DNA of 64,000 nt. Origin: an uncultured Ruminiclostridium sp. Lineage in GTDB: Bacteria; Bacillota; Clostridia; Oscillospirales; Ruminococcaceae. Position numbers and translations under genes: made by a program. The notes under the pieces are model-generated. The model was not told the DNA's origin. It ran no database searches and worked only from the letters and a program-made list of their open reading frames with translations. Below are positions 54,505 through 62,625 of this stretch, one piece after another; the first letter of the stretch is position 1, and every line of letters starts with the position of its first letter. The DNA lies in contig CANRGJ010000003.1 in NCBI GenBank assembly GCA_947630175.1, forward strand, positions 62,001 through 126,000, written 5' to 3'.

Positions 54505-54752
54505 CAGTGTAAAGTGTACAGTGCACAGTTGTGGTATCCAGTACTTTCGGCAAGCCGAAAGTAAGATCCAACATTGCTTGAATTTCCCTAAAGGAAATTC
54601 ATTTTGCTCCGCAAAACCGCAATATTGGACGCCTGCGGCGATGAATTTAGAATTGCCGCCTGCAAATTTATGCCTGTCATTTCAAATCCGTTTTTCGGCG
54701 AAGCCGAAAAACTCCACAACTGTCAACTTTCCACTGTACACTGTAAACTGTC
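54493..54752. repeat. Interspersed repeat copy between DUF4015 gene and SCIFF locus
   Basis: TTGACAGTTGACAGTGTAAAGTGTACAG on the left and CACAACTGTCAACTTTCCACTGTACACTGTAAACTGTC on the right are inverted. Inside are hairpins ACTTTCGGCAAGCCGAAAGT, AATTTCC..GGAAATT and TTTTTCGGCGAAGCCGAAAAA. GCCTGCGGCGATGAATTTAGAATTGCCGCCTGCAAAT also occurs at 9424-9580. Confidence 0.8.
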
Positions 54753-54781
54753 TTGACAGTTCACTCTTTTCGTGCTATAAT
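54753..54781 (+). promoter_or_regulatory. Promoter of the SCIFF locus
   Basis: TTGACA (54753-54758) and TATAAT (54776-54781), both perfect, with a 17-bp spacer. The -35 borders the end of the repeat. Confidence 0.88.
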
Positions 54782-54818
54782 AATAAAAATTATGCACCTA
54801 TCTTGAAAGGAAAACGAT

Positions 54819-54962
54819 ATGAAACATCTTAAAACTGTCAATAAGGCTAACCTGAAGGAAACCGCCGCAAAGGGCGGCTGCGGCAAGTGCCAGACCTCCT
54901 GCCAGTCCGCCTGCAAGACCTCCTGCACCGTTGCAAATCAGCAGTGCGAGGCAAATAAGTAA
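54819..54962 (+). CDS. scfA: SCIFF ranthipeptide precursor
   Basis: The peptide has 47 residues: leader MKHLKTVNKANLKETAAKGG, then a core with six Cys at 21, 24, 28, 32, 36 and 43 (CGKCQTSC, QSACKTSC, QQC). This is the "six cysteines in forty-five" precursor found in nearly all Clostridia. The radical-SAM maturase encoded next forms thioether links between Cys and neighbouring residues. TTGAAAGGAAAACGAT precedes the ATG. Confidence 0.97.
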   Translation: MKHLKTVNKANLKETAAKGGCGKCQTSCQSACKTSCTVANQQCEANK

Positions 54963-54967
54963 ATAGC

Positions 54968-54994
54968 AAAAGGGGGGGTAGACCCCCTCTTTTG
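54968..54994 (+). terminator. Attenuator between SCIFF peptide and maturase genes
   Basis: GGGGG TAGA CCCCC followed by TCTTTT; the flanking A and T residues can extend the stem. A short leaky terminator would give more peptide mRNA than maturase mRNA. Confidence 0.65.
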
Positions 54995-55025
54995 ATGTTT
55001 AGAAAAATTAAAAAGGATTTGAAAA

Positions 55026-56399
55026 ATGGATTCAAGAATACACAAGTACAAACAGGGAGATATGTATATCGTCCTTGACATAAACAGCGGCGGCGTTCAC
55101 GTTGTGGACCGCCTTATCTTCGATATGCTGGACTATATCTGTCCCGACCACGAGGGCGGCGGGCTGGGCGTTGACGCAGAGCAGCTTGCCGCTTCCCTGC
55201 CTCAGTATGACAAGGGGGAGATAGCCGAGGCTTTGTCCGAGCTGGAGGAGCTTTACAACGGCAAAATGCTTTTCTCCGAGGACGAGTACAGGCAATATGC
55301 CGAGATGACCCTTAACGCTCCCATAAAGGCGATGTGCCTGCACGTTTCCCACGACTGCAATTTAAGGTGCAAATACTGCTTTGCGGAAACGGGGGATTTC
55401 GGCGGGGGAAGAATGTTGATGCCCCCCGAAGTTGGCAGAAAAGCCATAGATTTCCTTATTGAAAAATCCGCAGGACGGGAAAATCTTGAGGTGGACTTTT
55501 TCGGTGGCGAGCCGCTTATGGCTTGGGACACCGTCAAAGCCACCGTTGATTACGCAAGGAGCATTGAAAAACAGCACGGAAAAAATTTCCGCTTTACGAT
55601 AACCACCAACGGTGTACTGCTGGACGACGAAAAGACGGAATACATAAACCGCGAGATGAGCAACTGCGTCCTCTCCCTTGACGGCAGAAAGGAAGTAAAC
55701 GACCGTATCCGTGTTACTCCCAACGAAAAAGGCAGCTATGACCTTATCGTTCCCAAATTTCAAAAGCTTGTCAAAGGACGCGTAAACGAGGGCAGGACCG
55801 ACCATTATATAAGAGGAACGTTCACAAAATACAACCTGGATTTCACAAACGATATCCTACATATGGCGGAGCTGGGCTTCAAGCAGCTTTCGGTGGAGCC
55901 TGTTGTCACCGACCCGCAAATGCCTTACGCAATAGCCGAAAGCGACCTGCCCACGATTTTTGACGAATACGACAGGCTTTGCGAAATTATGAAAAACGAC
56001 CCGAAAAAGTTCAACTTTTTCCATTTCAAGATAGACTTAAATCAGGGTCCCTGCGCCGTCAAGCGCCTGCGTGGCTGCGGCTGCGGGAACGAGTATGTCG
56101 CCATAACTCCCGACGGCGATATTTTCCCCTGCCATCAGTTTGTGGGAATGGACGAGTGGAAAATGGGCAACATATTTGACGGAAACGTTAATAAAGATAT
56201 AAAGGATTATTTTGCAAAGACCCATATTTACAGCAAAGAGGGCTGTGCTGACTGCTGGGCAAGGTTCTACTGCTCAGGCGGCTGCAACGCAAATTCTTTC
56301 AAATACGAGGGCGACGCAAGAAAGCCCCACAAGATCGCCTGCGAAATGCAGAAAAAGAGGATAGAATGCGGGATAGCGCTGGCAGCGGGAGACAGTTAA
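55026..56399 (+). CDS. scfB: SCIFF radical-SAM maturase
   Basis: The protein has 457 residues. An N-terminal recognition domain (about 1-95) is followed by the radical-SAM cluster motif HDCNLRCKYCFAE (CX3CX2C, about 108-116). C-terminal SPASM Cys are seen in GPCAVKRLRGCGCGNEYVAI, IFPCHQF and GCADCWARFYCSGGCNANSF. The enzyme installs thioether bonds in the peptide encoded 63 bp upstream. The last residues GDS and the stop come from GACAGTTAA at the edge of the next repeat. Confidence 0.97.
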   Translation: MDSRIHKYKQGDMYIVLDINSGGVHVVDRLIFDMLDYICPDHEGGGLGVDAEQLAASLPQYDKGEIAEALSELEELYNGKMLFSEDEYRQYAEMTLNAPIKAMCLHVSHDCNLRCKYCFAETGDFGGGRMLMPPEVGRKAIDFLIEKSAGRENLEVDFFGGEPLMAWDTVKATVDYARSIEKQHGKNFRFTITTNGVLLDDEKTEYINREMSNCVLSLDGRKEVNDRIRVTPNEKGSYDLIVPKFQKLVKGRVNEGRTDHYIRGTFTKYNLDFTNDILHMAELGFKQLSVEPVVTDPQMPYAIAESDLPTIFDEYDRLCEIMKNDPKKFNFFHFKIDLNQGPCAVKRLRGCGCGNEYVAITPDGDIFPCHQFVGMDEWKMGNIFDGNVNKDIKDYFAKTHIYSKEGCADCWARFYCSGGCNANSFKYEGDARKPHKIACEMQKKRIECGIALAAGDS

Positions 56400-57000
56400 G
56401 AGTGTAAAGTGCACAGTGTAAAGTTGATAGTTGGATAGTAGTTAGTAGCTGGTTGAGATAATTTTGAAGGAGCAAAGCCGAGGGCGGGAAAACGTTTTTG
56501 CGGCTTTGCCGCAAACAGCGGGTGGGACGCACAAGTGAAGCTGGTATCCACAACACAAAAGTGAAAGCCAACCCACGACCCTGCCCATTAAACAACATCG
56601 GTAAATAACCTTCCCTAACCGCACAACGCCGTGCCGCACGTTGCCCGCCTGTGGTAGCGACCCGCAGGGGCGCGGGACTAAACCTCGCAATTGCGAGCAT
56701 TACCACTTGTGGGGTGAAAAGAAGTCGAGCAGGCGAATTTGACAAGGTAGGCTAAAAATAAAGTTTTTCCGGAATTCTTAAAACCGCCTTTTCCGAAAAA
56801 GGCGGTTTTAAGCGGGGCGGCCGCGCCGCATCCGCACGGTACCGTGCAAAACCGTTACCAACATCACCCGATTAGGCAGACATAAAAATTAAATCAATAA
56901 AAGGTACAACCTTTCCAATAATACACACATTGCCTTATCAATCGCCGCAAGATAAAAATTAAGTCTAACTGTACACTGTACACTGTCAACTGTACACTGC
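56391..57000 (+). repeat. Long interspersed repeat, copy C
   Basis: Starts at GACAGTTAAGAGTGTAAAG over the scfB stop and ends CTGTACACTGTACACTGTCAACTGTACACTG. The body runs parallel to copy B, with the same hairpin CTTAAAACCGCC...GGCGGTTTTAAG (56777-56812), GCGGCCGCGCCGC and GCACGGTACCGTGC. AAGATAAAAATTAA near the right end also occurs, inverted, in copy A. No gene. Confidence 0.88.
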
Positions 57001-57176
57001 CAAGCCCGTCCTGCTAAAGGACAATGATTACCTCAACACACAAATCTTTCCCCGATTTATAAATCTCCCTTCACGCCCCTGTCACAATGCAGGTTTATAA
57101 TCCCAGTTGTAAAAGAAAAAAGCTCCCTCGCAGGGACAGTAATAAATGCCTTTTTAAGAAAGGAAGTTGACCCAAA

Positions 57177-58562
57177 ATGTACGAATACCCGCAGTATAAT
57201 TTTTCCACCGACCCAAACAGTGGCTATAACAACAACTATCAGCAACAACAGCCCGCCCCTCAGCCGCCTAAGAAGAAAAAAACAAACGGCGGTCTTATAA
57301 TCGGCGTGCTTATCGCCGCAATAGTTGTAGGAAGCGCAAGCGGCTTCGGCGGCTCGTATCTTGCAAGCAGGCTTCAGGACGATACTTCCCAAAGCCAGCC
57401 CGCTGATAACGATAACGCCCCCTCCTCCTCCGATGAGCAGGAAGAGCCTAAGGAAACCACCGACGCTACTACCCCCGAATATCATAAACCCGACACTGAG
57501 GTGAGCAGTGATCTGGGCACTCTGGAAAATACGGTGAATATGAACACCACCGTACAGTACAGCTACGAGGAGCTTTTCGACAAAGTGAACGAAAGCATAG
57601 TGGTAGTAAAGAACTACGTTCAGAGCAGTTCAATGCTCAGCGGCGAAAGCGAGCCGGGCGGCTACACACTTTACGGCACGGGAAGCGGCGTTATTTTCAC
57701 CACTGACGGCTATATCGTCACAAACCACCATGTAGTCGAGGGCAACAGCAAGATATCCGTTGTCATCTCCGACGCTTACAGCGACGAAGAAGAAATTGAA
57801 GCGGTAGTGGTAGGCTCGGACAGCGCCACCGACCTTGCGATACTGAAGATAAGCAGGGATCAGCCCTTTACAGCGGTTGCGCTGGGGGACAGCTCCTCTT
57901 TGAAGATAGGTCAGGAGGTCTGCGCTATCGGCAACCCTGCGGGACTGAACAAGACTATTACCAACGGCATTATCTCGGGACTTAACCGCTTTGCCTCTGA
58001 GGAGGGCGGCTATGAGCTCAGCTCCATTCAGACCAATGCGGCTATCAACCCAGGCAACTCAGGCGGCGGTCTGTTTGACCTGTACGGAAACGTGGTAGGT
58101 ATAGTAAACTCCAAGCTGGTTTCTCAAAGCTCCTCCACAACGCTGGAGAATCTGGGCTTTGCTATCACCATAAACGAGGCTAAGCCTGTTATCAGCGACC
58201 TTATCAACTACGGCTTCGTTACAGGCAGACCCACGATAGGCATTACCACCAGACAGATAAACGAATACACAGCTCAGCTTTACGGGCTTTACGCAACTGG
58301 TCTGCTCGTCACCGACATTGACGAGGACGCTCCCGTAGCAAAGAGCGATCTGCGTGTAGGCGACGTTATCACCAAGGTGAACGGCAAGGAGATAGAGTCC
58401 GTATCCGACGTGCAGGCGATAACCAAGGGAATGCACGCAGGGGACAAGATAACATTAACCGTCAGCAGGGTCATTGAAAGCGACTCATACTTCGGCTTTG
58501 GCGGCTCGGGCAGGGTCACTACTCTGGATATTGAGGTTGAATTGACGGAGAATAAAGGATAA
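57177..58562 (+). CDS. HtrA/DegP-type membrane serine protease
   Basis: The protein has 461 residues. A Gln/Pro-rich cytoplasmic head (about 1-37), one membrane helix (GLIIGVLIAAIVVGSASGF), an acidic Ser/Thr linker, then a trypsin-like domain. His is in YIVTNHHVVEG, Asp in SATDLAILKI and the catalytic Ser in NPGNSGGGLFD. A C-terminal PDZ domain (about 375-455) contains DEDAPVAKSDLRVGDVITKVNGKEI. The protein degrades misfolded proteins outside the membrane. AAGGAAGTTGACC precedes the ATG. Confidence 0.95.
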   Translation: MYEYPQYNFSTDPNSGYNNNYQQQQPAPQPPKKKKTNGGLIIGVLIAAIVVGSASGFGGSYLASRLQDDTSQSQPADNDNAPSSSDEQEEPKETTDATTPEYHKPDTEVSSDLGTLENTVNMNTTVQYSYEELFDKVNESIVVVKNYVQSSSMLSGESEPGGYTLYGTGSGVIFTTDGYIVTNHHVVEGNSKISVVISDAYSDEEEIEAVVVGSDSATDLAILKISRDQPFTAVALGDSSSLKIGQEVCAIGNPAGLNKTITNGIISGLNRFASEEGGYELSSIQTNAAINPGNSGGGLFDLYGNVVGIVNSKLVSQSSSTTLENLGFAITINEAKPVISDLINYGFVTGRPTIGITTRQINEYTAQLYGLYATGLLVTDIDEDAPVAKSDLRVGDVITKVNGKEIESVSDVQAITKGMHAGDKITLTVSRVIESDSYFGFGGSGRVTTLDIEVELTENKG

Positions 58563-58602
58563 GCAGTTTCCGAAAGTACACTTTTCGAGCAGATATAAAA
58601 CG

Positions 58603-58634
58603 ACAGCGCCTTGTAAGGGGCGCTGTTGTTTTTT
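58603..58634 (+). terminator. Terminator of the HtrA gene
   Basis: ACAGCGCC and GGCGCTGT pair around TTGTAAGG, followed by a TGTTTTTT tail. Confidence 0.85.
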
Positions 58635-58732
58635 ACGAAAAATAAAAACGGGCGTCAGCCCGACTAAAATTTTCTAAGAGGAGTCTGAGGGGATTTCTTT
58701 TCTCAAAAGAAATCCCTTCAGAGGGCGGGAGC

Positions 58733-58845
58733 TTGGCAGTGTACAGTGTAAAGTGCACAGTGAAAAGTTGTGTTTGAAGGGGAACGTGTGGGGGCGGGAG
58801 AGTGGGGTGTTCTCCACACTTAAAGACACTGAACCACACCCGCGC
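58733..58845. repeat. Interspersed repeat fragment
   Basis: TTGGCAGTGTACAGTGTAAAGTGCACAGTG, then GTGGGGGCGGGAGAGTGGGGTG, like the start of the copies at 44637 and 49165. The region from 58846 to the next terminator holds no gene that I can support. Confidence 0.65.
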
Positions 58846-58954
58846 TTACAATAAATCCTCCTTTATCCCCGTTTTTGCGTTCAAAACCATCGCGCTAACT
58901 ACAATTTCAGCGATCGTCCGGCAAAAGTAGTTTTTTATAAAAGCAGATATTAAA

Positions 58955-59011
58955 ACGCACCCCTCCCACACCGTCTCGGCATTTATGCCGCGTGCTGTGT
59001 TAGGGGTGCGT
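58955..59011 (-). terminator. Terminator after the giant sigma-factor gene
   Basis: ACGCACCCCT and AGGGGTGCGT pair, with an inner GGCATAAATGCC stem-loop, and TTTTAAT follows on the minus strand. On the plus strand TTTG follows, so it is weaker there. Confidence 0.8.
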
Positions 59012-59023
59012 TTGCCTTAAGGC

Positions 59024-62000
59024 CTATTCAGCCAATTCCCTTGCCCTCTCTGTCAGCTCCTTATACCTCTCGTCCTCCCTTGCGGGGTCGAACCATTCCC
59101 AGCCGTGCGGGGCGGTCATGGCGAAATAGATCTGACCGCTGTCCGAAAGCCAGCCGTCGATGGTGCCGTCGGCGCCTATTTCGCGCTTCGTGCCGTCGGG
59201 GAGTTCGATGAGCGACTGCCCCTTGATGTAGACGATGTTCCCGAAAACCGCCTCGTCACCGAAGCTGAGCTTCTCGCCCTCGGGTATCGCCTTCCACTTC
59301 TCGGCATATTCGATCGCGAGTTCCAGATACTTATACCCCTCGTCCTTCTGCCCGCCGCCGATGAACGCGACTGCCGCCAAAAGGCATGTTCTTGAAGCCC
59401 TCGCATAGAACGCCGGGGCGATCTCTCCGTTTCCGGCGGCTTCCATAAGGCGGTAGTTATACATAAACCTCTTTGCCCTCGTTATGGGGTCCCGGAAGAA
59501 ATGGTAGCCCTTTGTCATCTGATGCAGAAGGATATTTATGGCGTTGCAGCTGCCCTCAAGGTTCGCCTCGTTGTACTTTTCGAGCTGGTCGAGGCGCTCC
59601 TCCTCCATCTCGCCCATTATGGAATCATAGCGGGTGATTTTTTGCGCCTTGTGCCTTATGCCGGTGAGGTCGGAGAAGATGACCGTTTTGCCCTCGCTGT
59701 CCTTGGCATATACATACTCCGCCGCGCCCACGTAGCCGTCGGTCAGGCCTAGGTCCTCATAGCGGCGCCTCATGCCCTCCTCTATCGGCATATATCCCTC
59801 GCCGACGCCCTCGTATGATGTCAGCTCATATGCGCTCACGGTGCCGGTTTTAGAGTATATCTCGACCTTTACAAGCCCTATCCCGGGCGCAAAGTAATAT
59901 GTTCTCCTGCCGCCGCGGTATTCCTGCCCATCTGGGAAGCCCTCGCAGACGGTATCAACCGAGAGGCAGTTTTCAAAGCTTCCCGCCTTTACCTCGACCG
60001 TGCCCGCGTTCTCGCAGCTTATCTTTGTCTTAAGTGCGTCGTTAAAGTAGTCGATCGTTTTCTCGGTGCTGTATCCCGGCTTCCACTGTTCGTCAAAGAG
60101 ACATTCCGTAACGTCGCTCAGTATCCAGTAGAGGTGATTCGAGAGCAGGCGATAAAAGAGTGGGTTGTGATCGCCGCATTTCCATTCAAAGGAAAATCTT
60201 CCGCTTCTGTCGTCTGCGATAATTCTGCCGTCTGCATTATATATCTCGCATCGGATAAAGAAGTTCCATAAGCCGACAGCCTCGCAGTCGGGGTTGATTT
60301 CCTGATCGGTCTCGATAATTCTCTTGACGACCGAGTAAGCGGTCTCGGCATGAGCCTTTTCGTAGGGCGTTTTTGCAAGCTCTATCGCGCGTTTTGCATA
60401 CTCCCTGACGTCCCGAAGCTTCCATGTGTTGGTATCTCTTTTGGTGGCATAGTCCGCTCTGGTCTTTAAGATCATATCCAACCAGGAATTTTCGTCGTAT
60501 TTTTTCCTGACGGCGCTGATATTTATGTTGGCTACGGCTTTTTTGCCCACATAGTGCGGGATATCTATCCTTAGCTCGGCAGCATATGCCTCAGGGTCGC
60601 TGTCGGATACATATTCCCAGAAATCGCCTTTGTGTATCGGCAAAAGTCCCTCTCCGTTTATGACGTCATATGATTTTAAGAGCATACTCTCGCTTGCGCC
60701 CTCCGAGATGACCTCTTGCATTATAACGCCCACGCCGCTTTTGAACCAGCTGCGAATGGTGACGTTTCTGAGGCGTGATGTCCAAACCTCGCAGCCGACG
60801 AATTTTCCTGCAGGGACCTCTACCGTCTCGCAGTCGGCCTCAAAGGTAAGCGTCGAGCCGTCGGAGGCTGTAACGCTTTCTCCGGGCTTAATGTCGGCGG
60901 TCATCATTCCGTCGCAGACGAATAACCTGTCCCATATATACCCGTTGGAATGATTGTAGGAATAAAGCTCGCCAAAGCTGCAGTACCAGCTTTCCCCGAG
61001 CTTAATTCCGTCCGAAAGGTTGACCTCTAATACTCCGCCGGAGTTGATTCGGTTCTGATTGTCACTTATAAACTCCTCCGTTGCTGATTTTTCGTAGTTC
61101 TCTTTTGAGTTTACCACAGCATAATAGAGGGGCTCGCCGGGCTTTAAGAGCTTGAGTGCGGCGTCGTAGGCATTCAGCGCCTCGTCCCGTTTTTCCAGCT
61201 TGGTGTTGTTTGCAAGATGGCGCCAAAGCTCGGCGATAGTTATCCTGAAATCGACGGGATCGAGCGACGGTATCTGAATATTCCTGATATGATCCAGCCT
61301 GTCGTTATCCCAGTATTTCAGCGACTCGCGGTAGAGAACGGAATACATGACCTCGTTGTTCTTGCCGAGGCGGGCGGCTTCCTTGATCCTCTCCAAAAGC
61401 TTGTCGTTCTTCTCGCCCGGAAGCCACCAGTAACCGCGCATCAGCACGTCGGCAAGGGCATGGTACTTCTCCTGACACTCAGGCATAGTGTCGATGTCCT
61501 TTAAAACGTCCTTATAGACCTTTTCAAAGCCGGCCTTTGAGTTTTTGTACTGCCAGTTCTTGACCTCGTCGATTTTTTTGCGTATCTTTTGTAACAGTGT
61601 ATCGTTTAATTTTTCGTCCATTGAGCATAGCTCCTTTCTCATTTTCCTCCTGCCGTCGTGGAGCTGCGACTTGACCGTGCCCACCGAAACGCCGATGAGC
61701 CGCGCGATGTCCTCGGCGCGCATATCCTCGTAATAGTGCAGATATACCACCTGCTGCGCACGTTCCGGCAGCTTTCGCAGTCCCCTCCGAAGGAGCCTTG
61801 CCTCCTCCTCCGTCATAAGCAGCTGCTCCGGGTCGTCCTCGTCCGATCGGATATATTCAAGCCCGTCGACGTCGTCGAGGCTCAGATAATTCCGAAACCG
61901 AAGCGCCATGTTTTTCGCGCAGTTTTTTGCGATGCGCGCCGCCCATGCCCCGAATTTTTCGGGATCGATGAGCCGGTCGAGCTTGAGCCATGCCGCCAAA

Positions 62001-62167
62001 AAGGCGTCCTGCGCGGCGTCCTCGGCGATGTGGGGGTTGTGTATGACCGAGTACGCGGCCGAGCGCACGCGCTTTTCATGTCGCCTGACCAGCTCGTCAT
62101 AGGCAGTCGGGTCGCCCGCGAGCGTCAGAAGCACCAGCGCTCCGTCAGAGCTTGTGAGATGAGGCAT
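59024..62167 (-). CDS. ECF sigma factor with a very long C-terminal extension
   Basis: The protein has 1047 residues from the ATG at 62167 (CGAAAGGACGATCAAT upstream). Residues 1-185 are a full ECF sigma factor: ELVRRHEKRVRSAAYSVIHN, AEDAAQDAFLAAWLKLDRL, LPERAQQVVYLHYYEDM and a helix-turn-helix IARLIGVSVGTVKSQLHDGRRKM. The rest has no membrane helix. It includes a helical repeat-like part (190-390 and 880-990) and two related beta-rich units: TVEVPAGKFVGCEVW..SWFKSGVGVIMQEV and TVEVKAGSFENCLSV..YYFAPGIGLVKVEI, each ending EGLLPIHKGDFWEY or EGYMPIEEGMRRRY. The sigma part is unusually GC-rich. Confidence 0.88.
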   Translation of the reverse strand: MPHLTSSDGALVLLTLAGDPTAYDELVRRHEKRVRSAAYSVIHNPHIAEDAAQDAFLAAWLKLDRLIDPEKFGAWAARIAKNCAKNMALRFRNYLSLDDVDGLEYIRSDEDDPEQLLMTEEEARLLRRGLRKLPERAQQVVYLHYYEDMRAEDIARLIGVSVGTVKSQLHDGRRKMRKELCSMDEKLNDTLLQKIRKKIDEVKNWQYKNSKAGFEKVYKDVLKDIDTMPECQEKYHALADVLMRGYWWLPGEKNDKLLERIKEAARLGKNNEVMYSVLYRESLKYWDNDRLDHIRNIQIPSLDPVDFRITIAELWRHLANNTKLEKRDEALNAYDAALKLLKPGEPLYYAVVNSKENYEKSATEEFISDNQNRINSGGVLEVNLSDGIKLGESWYCSFGELYSYNHSNGYIWDRLFVCDGMMTADIKPGESVTASDGSTLTFEADCETVEVPAGKFVGCEVWTSRLRNVTIRSWFKSGVGVIMQEVISEGASESMLLKSYDVINGEGLLPIHKGDFWEYVSDSDPEAYAAELRIDIPHYVGKKAVANINISAVRKKYDENSWLDMILKTRADYATKRDTNTWKLRDVREYAKRAIELAKTPYEKAHAETAYSVVKRIIETDQEINPDCEAVGLWNFFIRCEIYNADGRIIADDRSGRFSFEWKCGDHNPLFYRLLSNHLYWILSDVTECLFDEQWKPGYSTEKTIDYFNDALKTKISCENAGTVEVKAGSFENCLSVDTVCEGFPDGQEYRGGRRTYYFAPGIGLVKVEIYSKTGTVSAYELTSYEGVGEGYMPIEEGMRRRYEDLGLTDGYVGAAEYVYAKDSEGKTVIFSDLTGIRHKAQKITRYDSIMGEMEEERLDQLEKYNEANLEGSCNAINILLHQMTKGYHFFRDPITRAKRFMYNYRLMEAAGNGEIAPAFYARASRTCLLAAVAFIGGGQKDEGYKYLELAIEYAEKWKAIPEGEKLSFGDEAVFGNIVYIKGQSLIELPDGTKREIGADGTIDGWLSDSGQIYFAMTAPHGWEWFDPAREDERYKELTERARELAE

Positions 62168-62365
62168 ATTGATCGTCCTTTCGTGAAAGCTTTCAATAAT
62201 AAGACAATGAAAACGCGAAAAAGGTTGGGGAAAATCAAAATTTTTTCTCCGACCTTTGGGCAGCTTTTTATACATTTAAAGCATAAAATGCGACCGTCAG
62301 CGGTCGGTTGTTTTAGTGACCGAAATTTATAGGAAAGCGCTTTTCAAAACGATGGCGCCGAAAAT

Positions 62366-62394
62366 ATTATAACATATCAGAGGGAGGTACTCAA
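62366..62394 (-). promoter_or_regulatory. Promoter of the giant sigma-factor gene
   Basis: TTGAGT (62394-62389) and TATAAT (62371-62366) on the minus strand, 17 bp apart. It leaves a leader of about 195 bases with an ACCGCTGACGGT-type hairpin. Confidence 0.65.
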
Positions 62395-62444
62395 TAAGAT
62401 TTGAGAATAGTTTGCTAAACTGGGGTAATGTATGCTAATCAGAG

Positions 62445-62506
62445 CAAGATTCTACCGCGGGAGCAAATTTGGCTCTAAGCACAAATTAGTCTGCGCGGGA
62501 ATCTTG
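62445..62506. other. Compact structured element of unknown role
   Basis: CAAGATTC TA CCGCG pairs with CGCGG GAATCTTG, a 13-bp stem with a two-base bulge. Inside, GAGC/GCTC closes a second hairpin, and AAATTT and AAATT words can pair alternatively. A further GGGGA/TCCCC hairpin follows at 62511-62527. No open frame. It lies between the hydrolase terminator and the sigma-gene promoter. Confidence 0.45.
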
Positions 62507-62544
62507 TTGGGGAGTAGCCTTCCCCGCCCACGAAATAATATTAA

Positions 62545-62583
62545 AATCCCCGTGTCCTATCATTATGACAGAACGCGGGGATT
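62545..62583 (-). terminator. Terminator of the hydrolase gene
   Basis: AATCCCCG and CGGGGATT pair around a 23-base loop with an inner TGTC/GACA pair, followed by TTAATATT on the minus strand. Confidence 0.75.
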
Positions 62584-62625
62584 ATTAGCTATAAACCGAA
62601 TAGACAAATAATTATTCGCGTATAT

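Noticed and set aside
44637-58845. CRISPR array suggested by recurring short words
   Set aside because: The repeats are not evenly spaced, differ in order and orientation, have no unique spacers, and no cas genes are present.
62505-62530. GGGGAGTAGC, the core word of yybP-ykoY manganese riboswitches
   Set aside because: Only ten bases match. The second conserved half (ACGAAA...AGCAAGACC) does not follow, and no Mn-related gene lies downstream.
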